DNA from: an uncultured Anaerolineae bacterium
Lineage (GTDB): Bacteria; Chloroflexota; Anaerolineae; Anaerolineales; Villigracilaceae
Length of the DNA: 64,000 nucleotides
Assembly: GCA_903822545.1 (NCBI GenBank)
Contig: CAIJPN010000024.1
Coordinates: forward strand, 109,984-173,983
Reading direction: 5' to 3'
This document shows positions 52,663-60,056 of this stretch, piece by piece. The notes under the pieces are model-generated. The model did no database searches, was not told the DNA's origin, and saw only the letters and a list, made by a program, of their open reading frames with translations. How positions within the stretch are numbered: position 1 is the stretch's first letter; every line of letters starts with the position of its first letter. Position numbers and translations under genes: made by a program.

Positions 52663-54504
52663 ATGCCCAAAGCAAAAACATACACTTTCAAAGCAGAAAC
52701 CAAACAACTGCTCAATATTCTGATCCATTCACTCTACAAAGACCGTGAAGTGTTCCTGCGTGAGCTGCTTTCAAACGCTTCCGATGCGCTCAACCGGCTG
52801 CGTTTTGAGAAACTCACCAACCCCGATGTGCTCGACCCGGAAACTGAACTGAGCATCCGTATCAGCGTGGACAAAGATAATCGCACCATTACCGTCAGCG
52901 ATACTGGCATCGGGATGACGCGCGAAGAGATTGTTGACCACCTCGGCACGATTGCCCAGTCTGGTGCGCGCCGGTTTTTGGAAGCTGCCAGAGAACAGAG
53001 CCTCGATGCTTCAGGTATGATCGGCCAGTTTGGGGTGGGCTTCTACTCTGTCTTCATGGTGGCGGAATGGGTCAGGGTCACATCACGCTCTTTCCGGCCA
53101 GATGCAGAAGCGGTGAGTTGGTATGCTACGGGTGATGACAGCTACCAGATCAGCGCGGCAGAAAAAACAGGGCGGGGCACCGAGATCCAGATCAAGCTGA
53201 AAGAAGATACCGCCGAATTCGCCGAAGAATACCGGTTGAAAAACATCATCCATAAGCATTCTGATTACATTGGGTTCCCCATTTATGTTGGCGCAGAGGA
53301 AAAACCGGTCAACAAACAGACTTCTATCTGGCGCACATCTAAACAGGAAGTGACTGATGAGCAGTACAAAGAGTTTTATCGCCAGACCACGCTCGATTTT
53401 GAAGATGCGCTGCTGCACATTCACTTTGTGACCGATGCGCCGGTGCAGTTGTACGCGTTGCTATACCTGCCATCCAAGGCAGAGCGTGGCATTTTCGCCC
53501 TGCGTAAAGACGATGGGCTGAAGCTCTATTCGCGCAATATCTTGATCGACGAGTACAACAAAGATTTGCTGCCAGAATACATGCGTTTTGTGCAGGGTGT
53601 GGTTGATTCGGAAGACCTGCCGCTGAATGTTTCGCGCGAAACAGTGCAGTCCAGCGGCCTGATGCCCAAGCTCAAGAAAGTACTCACCAACCAGGTGCTC
53701 AAAGAGTTGGAAAACCTGGCAAAGAACGATGCCGAGAAATACCAGGTTTTTTGGAAGGAATTTGGCGGCTATATCAAGCAGGGTGTCTCATCCAGTCCCG
53801 CTGATGCGGATAAATTGAACGGGTTGCTGCGCTTCAAGACCAACCTGAACCCCGAAGCCTGGTCATCGCTGGAAGATTACACCGGGCGGATGAAACCCGA
53901 CCAGAAAGTGGTTTACTACATCGTTGGGGATGATCCTAAATCCGTGCTGCGTTCACCGCACCTCGACCATTTCCACGGACAGGGAGTGGAAGTGCTCCTG
54001 CTGACTGAGCCAATGGATTCCTTCATGTTGATGGGTTTGCATAAGTACAAAGATTTTGAGCTGCAAAATGTGGCCCAGGCGCAATTGCCCGAGCCGGAGA
54101 AAAAAGAAAACGAGCCTGAAAAAATCGCCGAAGCCGATTTCACCAGCCTGGTGGAGCGCTTCAAGCAGGTTTTGGGCGAGCGTGTGGTGGATGTGCGTGC
54201 CAGCAACCGGCTTTCCCAGTCTGTAGCGCGCCTGGTGGATGAAGCCGGTGCGCCTAACCCCGAGCTCCAGCGCGTTTACCGCTACCTGGGCAAAGACTTT
54301 GAAGTCTCCAAAAAAATCCTGGAATTGAACCCATCCCACAACATCTTGAAGAACCTGCTCAAGCTGGATAGCGGCGCCGAACTGCAAACCCTTGTGATCG
54401 AGCAGATTTATGACTCGGCACTGCTGGTCGAGGGGTTGCATCCTGATCCATCCAGCATTGCTCCGCGCGTACAGCAAATCATCGAGGCGGCGCTGTCAAA
54501 GTGA
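52663..54504 (+). CDS. htpG: Molecular chaperone HtpG (Hsp90)
   Basis: A 613-residue Hsp90. The N-terminal ATP domain shows FLRELLSNASDAL, SDTGIGMT and IGQFGVGFYS; the middle domain RGVVDSEDLPLNVSRE-type segment (VQGVVDSEDLPLNVSRE) is present; the C-terminal dimerisation domain ends without MEEVD, as expected for bacteria. A long middle domain and length are standard. The start at 52663 has AGGAGG. It is divergent to hsp20 with a shared intergenic region, a typical stress-gene pairing. Confidence 0.96.
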   Translation: MPKAKTYTFKAETKQLLNILIHSLYKDREVFLRELLSNASDALNRLRFEKLTNPDVLDPETELSIRISVDKDNRTITVSDTGIGMTREEIVDHLGTIAQSGARRFLEAAREQSLDASGMIGQFGVGFYSVFMVAEWVRVTSRSFRPDAEAVSWYATGDDSYQISAAEKTGRGTEIQIKLKEDTAEFAEEYRLKNIIHKHSDYIGFPIYVGAEEKPVNKQTSIWRTSKQEVTDEQYKEFYRQTTLDFEDALLHIHFVTDAPVQLYALLYLPSKAERGIFALRKDDGLKLYSRNILIDEYNKDLLPEYMRFVQGVVDSEDLPLNVSRETVQSSGLMPKLKKVLTNQVLKELENLAKNDAEKYQVFWKEFGGYIKQGVSSSPADADKLNGLLRFKTNLNPEAWSSLEDYTGRMKPDQKVVYYIVGDDPKSVLRSPHLDHFHGQGVEVLLLTEPMDSFMLMGLHKYKDFELQNVAQAQLPEPEKKENEPEKIAEADFTSLVERFKQVLGERVVDVRASNRLSQSVARLVDEAGAPNPELQRVYRYLGKDFEVSKKILELNPSHNILKNLLKLDSGAELQTLVIEQIYDSALLVEGLHPDPSSIAPRVQQIIEAALSK

Positions 54505-54645
54505 GCTTAATGATTATGGGTGATTTTGCCCATTCTATGTGTTTATCACCTTGCAGAAATGATTGGTGAGGATTATTATCCAATCTCAAAGCAGGCAGCG
54601 AGAAAGCACTCGCGGCCTGACCAATTTTCAACAGGAGAAGAAGAA

Positions 54646-55689
54646 ATGAAACGTTCATTGTATGCCTTGCTCGCCATGCTAATGCTGGCGACCATGTTGC
54701 TCTCGGCCTGTGGTCCTGCTGCAACGCCCGTTCCCCCCACTGAGGCCCCCAAGCCTACCGAAGCCCCCAAACCAACCGAAGTCCCGCCAACTGAAGTTCC
54801 CCCCACCCCCGTGCCCCAACTCGGTACCCCTGAGAACCCGTTGATCATGGCGCTGGCGCCCTCGGCCACCAGCCAGGAACTGCAGACCGGTGGCGCTGCC
54901 ATCGCTGCCAAACTGAGCGAAATGACCGGCCTGACCATCACCACCGTCGTGCCGACCAACTATGCCGCCATGATCGAAGCCATGGGCTCCGGCAATGCGC
55001 ATATCGGCTGGCTCGCCACCGTGCAGTACATCGTTGCTCACGGCAAGGGCTATGCAGATGTTTCCCTGGCCGCCATCCGCAATGGTTCTGACCGCTATGG
55101 CGTGCAGTTCGTCGCCAACTCTGCCGCTGGCTTCACTTCTTACTACGATGCCGCGACAGCTGCCAACACGGCCGATGCCGCTACCGCGCTGGCCCAGTTC
55201 GCTGACAAGAAACCCTGCTGGACTGACCCGCTCTCTGCTTCAGGCTATGTCATCCCCTCCGGTATCTTGAAGAAGCTTGAACTTAAAACCAAGGCTGGCG
55301 CCTGGGTTCAGGGTCACCCGACCGTTATCAAGTCTGTGTATCTCAGCCCCAAGGGCGAGATCTGTGACTTCGGCGCCACTTTTATCGATGCCCGCTCCAA
55401 CGTCGTCAATGACTTCGCTGATGTCAACGACAAGGTTTCCATCATCTGGGTCACCGATCCGTTCATCCCGAACGATAATGTTTCCTTCGCTGCCAATGTT
55501 CCCGCTGAACTGCGCGCCCAACTCACGAAGGCCCTGCTCGACCTGGCCGCGACCGAAGAAGGCATTGCCTTGCTGAAGAGCGGCGGCTACAGTATCCAGG
55601 GTCTCAAGGAAGTGGATGACACTTTCTATGATGAATTCCGTGTCTACCTCGAAGCTTCTGGCGTTGATCCCACAACCCTGTTCAAGTAA
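54646..55689 (+). CDS. phnD: Phosphate/phosphite/phosphonate-type ABC transporter substrate-binding lipoprotein
   Basis: A 347-residue lipoprotein: signal peptide with LSAC at about 24, a Pro/Thr/Glu-rich linker (repeats of PTEAPK and PTEVP), then a PhnD-like periplasmic-binding domain (AIGSGNAHIGWLATVQYIVAHG, TSYYDAATA, GHPTVIKSVYLS). Members bind phosphonate, phosphite or phosphate analogues; the ligand is not fixed by sequence. The start at 54646 has AGGAG. The ATPase and two permeases lie downstream, beyond a terminator and a repeat. Confidence 0.87.
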   Translation: MKRSLYALLAMLMLATMLLSACGPAATPVPPTEAPKPTEAPKPTEVPPTEVPPTPVPQLGTPENPLIMALAPSATSQELQTGGAAIAAKLSEMTGLTITTVVPTNYAAMIEAMGSGNAHIGWLATVQYIVAHGKGYADVSLAAIRNGSDRYGVQFVANSAAGFTSYYDAATAANTADAATALAQFADKKPCWTDPLSASGYVIPSGILKKLELKTKAGAWVQGHPTVIKSVYLSPKGEICDFGATFIDARSNVVNDFADVNDKVSIIWVTDPFIPNDNVSFAANVPAELRAQLTKALLDLAATEEGIALLKSGGYSIQGLKEVDDTFYDEFRVYLEASGVDPTTLFK

Positions 55690-55703
55690 ATCTTGAATGC
55701 CAG

Positions 55704-55739
55704 GGGAGGGAGAACTTCGTGTTCTCCCTCCCTTTTTTT
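55704..55739 (+). terminator. Strong terminator between phnD and phnC
   Basis: 12-base arms GGGAGGGAGAAC / GTTCTCCCTCCC with a five-base loop are followed by seven T residues. It would lower expression of the membrane parts relative to the abundant binding protein. Confidence 0.88.
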
Positions 55740-55766
55740 GAATATCTCGTTTGGGTGTGAAAACTC

Positions 55767-55859
55767 GCAGGGGCGATCCTTTACGCGCGAAAGAACATCC
55801 ATTTATGCCAGGTGTTCTTGTAAAAGATACCTGATTATGCCCAGACAGATCGCCCCTGC
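55767..55859. repeat. REPIN-like element, 93 bases
   Basis: Perfect 12-base outer arms GCAGGGGCGATC (55767-55778) and GATCGCCCCTGC (55848-55859) enclose an internal hairpin (GAACA...TGTTC). The left flank GTGTGAAAA matches that of the element at 62697. Confidence 0.8.
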
Positions 55860-55967
55860 CCTGCCAAACGGGAGAGCTTTTTTGCAAAGCGTGAGATGTA
55901 AGATGTGGAAGCTGATTTTACGTCTTACATCTCATGTTTTGAATATGCTGAAAACCAGGAAGGTCTC

Positions 55968-56729
55968 ATGCTCCGCATCCAACACGTTTCCAAAACATAT
56001 CCAAACGGCACACAAGCGCTCAAAGATGTTTCTTTTGATGTGGCTGACGGCGAATTTATGGTGGTGATTGGCCTTTCAGGCTCGGGGAAATCAACCCTGC
56101 TGCGCTGTATCAACAGGTTGATAGACCCATCTGAAGGCAAAATTTACTGGAATGATACCGATGTCACCTCCGCCAATGCTGCCGAACTGCGCAACATTCG
56201 CCGCAATATTGGCATGGTGTTCCAGCAGTTCAACCTGGTCAAACGTTCCAGCGTACTCACTAATGTTCTTTCAGGGCGGCTCGGATATGCCAACCCCTGG
56301 CTCAGCTTGTTGGGAATCTGGCCTCAGGAGGAGAAAGACCGGGCTTTGAAGGCCCTGGCGCGGGTTGGTATTGCAGAAAAAGCTTTCAGCCGCGCCGATG
56401 CCCTTTCGGGCGGGCAGCAGCAACGGGTCGGTATTGCGCGGGCACTGATGCAGGAGCCGAAAATCATCCTGGCGGATGAACCCGTCGCCAGCCTCGATCC
56501 AGTCCTTTCCCACTCCATCTTGCAATATCTTGAAGTGCTGAATAAGGAAGGTATTACCGTGATCTGTTCGCTGCACTTCCTGGACCTGGTGCATCGCTAC
56601 GCCACTCGCGTGGTGGCGCTCAAGGATGGCATGAAGGTGTTTGAAGGCTCGGCCAAAGAAATTGATCGTGCCAAGTTTAAGGAAATTTACGGCGAGGAAG
56701 CGCAGGAAGTGCGCGCCGCGTCATTTTAG
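55968..56729 (+). CDS. phnC: PhnC-like ABC transporter ATPase
   Basis: A 253-residue ABC ATPase: Walker A GLSGSGKST, Q-loop, signature LSGGQQQRV, Walker B ILADEPVASLDP, His switch SLHFLDL. The variant QFNLVKRSSVLTNVLSGRLGY is characteristic of the PhnC branch. The start at 55968 has AGGAAGG close upstream; a GTG 63 bases earlier is unsupported. It sits directly before the two PhnE-type permease genes. Confidence 0.9.
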   Translation: MLRIQHVSKTYPNGTQALKDVSFDVADGEFMVVIGLSGSGKSTLLRCINRLIDPSEGKIYWNDTDVTSANAAELRNIRRNIGMVFQQFNLVKRSSVLTNVLSGRLGYANPWLSLLGIWPQEEKDRALKALARVGIAEKAFSRADALSGGQQQRVGIARALMQEPKIILADEPVASLDPVLSHSILQYLEVLNKEGITVICSLHFLDLVHRYATRVVALKDGMKVFEGSAKEIDRAKFKEIYGEEAQEVRAASF

Positions 56730-56737
56730 GGGTTGCG

Positions 56738-58117
56738 ATGTCTCAAAACCGCTCTCCACTTGTGGCCGGGGTATTTTCCTTGCTGGTGCCCGGCCTCGGA
56801 CAAATTTATATCGGCCAGCGTTACCGGGGCGTGGCCATTTTGCTTGGCACGCTGGTGGCCGCTGGGATGGTCTTCTGGTACGGCGACCCACTCTGGTATT
56901 TTGTGCCCGCATTAATTGGGCTGTGGAATGTTTGGGATGCTGTTTCCCTGGCCCGGGCCGGGCAGACGCGCCCCATCTGGATTCCTGTGCTGGCTGCTTT
57001 GCTGGCCGCTTACACCATTGGCTGGCAGGTGGTGGGGATTGATTTTAGCGCCGCTGACGCTGATCGCGCCATGCAGATTTTGCGTCCCATGCTGCGCCCC
57101 GATTTTGTGCAGGAACGCCGCGAAGTGAACAGCATGTGGGTTCCGGTGCAGGTTCCGTGTGGCCCCCAGCCGCCCCAGGCCCGCCGTGAAGATGGCGGCA
57201 AAAGCGCCTTGGTGATGCCCGATTGCGCCGGGGTAAACGAAACCATGATCCTTAATGTCAACGGCATGTGGCCTGATACTGATACCAATGTTGTCTGGCG
57301 CACACCCATTGGCGACCCCAAGATGATTGGGGAAAATGAAGCCGAAATGCTGGTGGTTCGTTCCGATGCTTCAGGTGTGGTAACCACCGCCATCCATGTT
57401 CCGTCCACTGCCCTGGTGGCTGCGCCCGACCCGACCCTGCCTCAGGAGCACCGTGTTTATGTTTACCAGTATCGCCCCAAGGGGGGCATCGAGTTATCTT
57501 ATATTGGCAGCGAAGTGCTCAATGGCGCCCTGATCACTATCGGCATGGCGCTGATCGCAACTATGCTGGCAGTCTTCCTGGCCATCCCGATTAGTTTCCT
57601 GGCCGCGCATAACCTGATGGGCGGCAACCCGGTCACGTACGCCATCTATGTCGTCATGCGCACCATCCTGAACGTGTTGCGCTCGATAGAATCGCTCATC
57701 ATCGCCATCATCTTTGTGGTGATCGTGGGGCTGGGGCCTTTTGCGGGGGTGTTGGCCCTGGCGATGCACTCCATCGCCGCGCTGGCCAAACTCTACTCTG
57801 AAGTCATCGAAGGCATTGACCCTGGGCCAATCGAAGCCATTCGCGCCACCGGGGCCAACTGGCTGCAAACAGTGCGCTATGCCGTCATCCCGCAGATCAT
57901 CCCGCCCTTCACTGCCTTCACCATCTACCGCTGGGATATCAACGTCCGCTCAGCCACCATCGTTGGGTTTGTGGGCGGCGGCGGGTTGGGTTTCCTGCTG
58001 ATTGAATTGATCCGCGTCAACAACATGCAGGGCGTCAGTGCCGTATTCATCACCATAGCCATCATCGTCACGGCCATGGACTATATCAGCGCCAAAATTC
58101 GCGAAAGGTTGGTGTAA
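56738..58117 (+). CDS. phnE: PhnE-like permease with extra N-terminal TM2-like domain
   Basis: A 459-residue permease. The first ~90 residues form a TM2-like membrane unit (SLLVPGLGQIYIGQRYRG, which matches the LxPGxGQxYxG type), then an extracytoplasmic segment of about 150 residues, then the binding-protein-dependent transport core with six helices and the EAA-type loop EGIDPGPIEAIRATGANW. The added N-terminal unit and the large external domain are not usual for PhnE. It starts eight bases after phnC and ends two bases before the second permease. Confidence 0.87.
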   Translation: MSQNRSPLVAGVFSLLVPGLGQIYIGQRYRGVAILLGTLVAAGMVFWYGDPLWYFVPALIGLWNVWDAVSLARAGQTRPIWIPVLAALLAAYTIGWQVVGIDFSAADADRAMQILRPMLRPDFVQERREVNSMWVPVQVPCGPQPPQARREDGGKSALVMPDCAGVNETMILNVNGMWPDTDTNVVWRTPIGDPKMIGENEAEMLVVRSDASGVVTTAIHVPSTALVAAPDPTLPQEHRVYVYQYRPKGGIELSYIGSEVLNGALITIGMALIATMLAVFLAIPISFLAAHNLMGGNPVTYAIYVVMRTILNVLRSIESLIIAIIFVVIVGLGPFAGVLALAMHSIAALAKLYSEVIEGIDPGPIEAIRATGANWLQTVRYAVIPQIIPPFTAFTIYRWDINVRSATIVGFVGGGGLGFLLIELIRVNNMQGVSAVFITIAIIVTAMDYISAKIRERLV

Positions 58118-58119
58118 CC

Positions 58120-59262
58120 ATGGAAAACCGCCTTTCCACCGGTAAAATTATCCGCAACACGCTGCTGGCTGCTTTGATTATCCTGGCCCTCGGCATTTCG
58201 TGGAATGTCACCGGCGTGGATTTTCCACGCCTGATCCGCGACCTGCCCAAAGGCCGGAACATCGTCCTGGCATTCCTGACCCCCGACCTGACCACCCGTG
58301 AGACGACCACCACCACCGTCAGCCTGGCCTTCCCGATCCCGTGCGGCTCCGCCCCCGAAGGCGAAGTTTTAACCAGCGGGCCGCGACTCGTCCCCAGCGT
58401 CACCTGCGCCGAACCGAAAACCAAATTCACGCTCGAAGGCTTCGACCTTGCCCCCAACTCCGAAATCGTCATCCGCTGGAAACTGCCCGATGAGCGCATC
58501 ATGACCGCCATCCGCGTCCAGAGCGATGAAAAAGGCTACTTCACAGCCAATATGGAAGCGCGCCCCATCGCCGCAACGGCCAACAATATTTCCAGCCGAC
58601 TCGAAGTGGATGCCCTGACCCCGGTTGGCGGCCTGAAACCCAGCGAAGCCGTCCAGGATGTGCTGGCAGCCATGTTTGTGACCATCTTCATGGCGCTGCT
58701 TTCCACCACCCTCGCTACCATCGTGGCCGCCCCGCTGAGTTTCCTGGCGGCCAGCAATATCACCAAACGCGGCCCGCTCGGCACGCTTGTCTACTACTTC
58801 ACCCGCTCGATCTTCAACCTGCTGCGCTCCTACGACCCGCTGGTGATGGCCACCGTTTTTGGCTTTTGGCTGAGCTTTGGCGCATTCCCCGGCTTTTTGG
58901 CGCTTAGCGTTGTCACTGTGGCATCGCTTGGCAAACTTTTCTCCGAAGCCGTAGAAGGCATCGATCCTGGCCCCCTCGAAGCCCTGCAAGCCACCGGCGC
59001 AAACCGGCTCCAGATGGTAATATACGGTGTTGTGCCCCAGATTGTCCCAGATTTCATCTCATTCATCATCTATCACTGGGATATTAACGTGCGCATCAGT
59101 ACCATCATCGGCTTTGTGGGCGGCGGCGGGATTGGCTACTACCTCAGCGAGCGCATCAACGGATTCGAATATAGCAAAGCCGGGACCGCCATTTGGGCCA
59201 TTGTTTTGGTCGTCATGGCCATGGACTTTCTCAGCGCCGAGGTTCGCAAGCGCCTATCGTAA
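58120..59262 (+). CDS. phnE: Second PhnE-like permease
   Basis: A 380-residue permease: N-terminal helix (about 10-29), an external domain of about 130 residues with two Cys, six-helix core and the loop EGIDPGPLEALQATGANRL. The last helix ends SAEVRKRLS. It pairs with the preceding permease to form a PhnE heterodimer. The matching EGIDPGP loops show the two arose by duplication, but the N-terminal TM2-like unit is only on the first. It ends at a strong terminator. Confidence 0.88.
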   Translation: MENRLSTGKIIRNTLLAALIILALGISWNVTGVDFPRLIRDLPKGRNIVLAFLTPDLTTRETTTTTVSLAFPIPCGSAPEGEVLTSGPRLVPSVTCAEPKTKFTLEGFDLAPNSEIVIRWKLPDERIMTAIRVQSDEKGYFTANMEARPIAATANNISSRLEVDALTPVGGLKPSEAVQDVLAAMFVTIFMALLSTTLATIVAAPLSFLAASNITKRGPLGTLVYYFTRSIFNLLRSYDPLVMATVFGFWLSFGAFPGFLALSVVTVASLGKLFSEAVEGIDPGPLEALQATGANRLQMVIYGVVPQIVPDFISFIIYHWDINVRISTIIGFVGGGGIGYYLSERINGFEYSKAGTAIWAIVLVVMAMDFLSAEVRKRLS

Positions 59263-59278
59263 ACCCAAGAATTAAAAT

Positions 59279-59326
59279 AAAAAAGCAGGACAAGGCGGAA
59301 TCAACTTCGCCTTGTCCTGCTTTTTT
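59279..59326. terminator. Bidirectional terminator after the phn genes
   Basis: Perfect 19-base arms (59279-59297, 59308-59326) begin with A6 and end with T6, serving both the permease and the convergent acetyltransferase gene. Confidence 0.92.
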
Positions 59327-59329
59327 ATC

Positions 59330-59938
59330 CTACAAATACTCCAGCATCTCCTGGATGGATCGCAGCTTATTCTTAAACTGTGGGTCTGATTGCGCTTCCA
59401 GGGCTTTTTGCCCTGCCTCGGGGTGTGGAGTCACAGCGCGGGTCAGGTACAGCGCCAGGGCATCATCCACGCGGATAGATTCCCCGTACAAAATCGGCAG
59501 CCCGCGCGAAAAAGCGCCATGACCATCTGGCAGGTAGCCGCGTTTGATGTACATGCGCTGCGCCGGGCCATAATCCGCCGTCAGCCCCACGCCGATGCCC
59601 ACCACCAGCGAGCGGGTGGATGCCCGCTCTTCGGCGGCATCCACCAACGCCGAAGCCACCCCCCGCCGCTGGAAGAGTTGCAGCACATTCAGGTCAACAA
59701 TCTCTGGGATATTCCGCTCGGCAAAATGGGGATAATCGGACTGCCAGACCAGCGTCACATACCCGGCAAACTGCCCGTAGATTTCTGCCACAAAGATTTC
59801 CCGCTTCCCCTGGGCGGCCTCGCGCAGGTAGCGCCGGTACTGCTCAACAGGCTTCTGCCAGCCCTGCGCCGCAAACGCCGCCGAAATCGTCTCGCAATCG
59901 GCTTCGGCCAGGGGACGGATATTAATATTTTCGGTCAT
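59330..59938 (-). CDS. GNAT-family N-acetyltransferase
   Basis: A 202-residue GNAT protein: N-terminal NINIRPLAEADCETI, the acetyl-CoA loop LFQRRGVASALVDAAEE (motif A, Q/RxxGxG/A variant) and YGPAQRMYIKRGY (motif B). It transfers an acetyl group from acetyl-CoA to an amine; no substrate can be named. No clear ribosome-binding site is visible before the ATG. The stop lies within the shared terminator region. Confidence 0.83.
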   Translation of the reverse strand: MTENINIRPLAEADCETISAAFAAQGWQKPVEQYRRYLREAAQGKREIFVAEIYGQFAGYVTLVWQSDYPHFAERNIPEIVDLNVLQLFQRRGVASALVDAAEERASTRSLVVGIGVGLTADYGPAQRMYIKRGYLPDGHGAFSRGLPILYGESIRVDDALALYLTRAVTPHPEAGQKALEAQSDPQFKNKLRSIQEMLEYL

Positions 59939-59953
59939 AGTGCATCACTCTCT

Positions 59954-60055
59954 CCCTCACCCCAACCCCTCTCCCGGTGGGAGAGGGGCTATAAGTTCCC
60001 TCCGCCCTCGGGGGAGGGGCTATAAGTTCCCTCCCCCCTCGGGGGAGGGTGAGGG
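59954..60055. repeat. Composite palindromic repeat with two 31-base units
   Basis: Outer inverted ends CCCTCAC / GTGAGGG bracket palindromes of CCCCTCTCCC-GGGAGAGGGG type. Two copies of a unit starting GGGGCTATAAGTTCCCTCC lie 31 bases apart (59985 and 60016). The layout is like a REPIN from a second palindrome family. Confidence 0.75.
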
Positions 60056-60056
60056 C

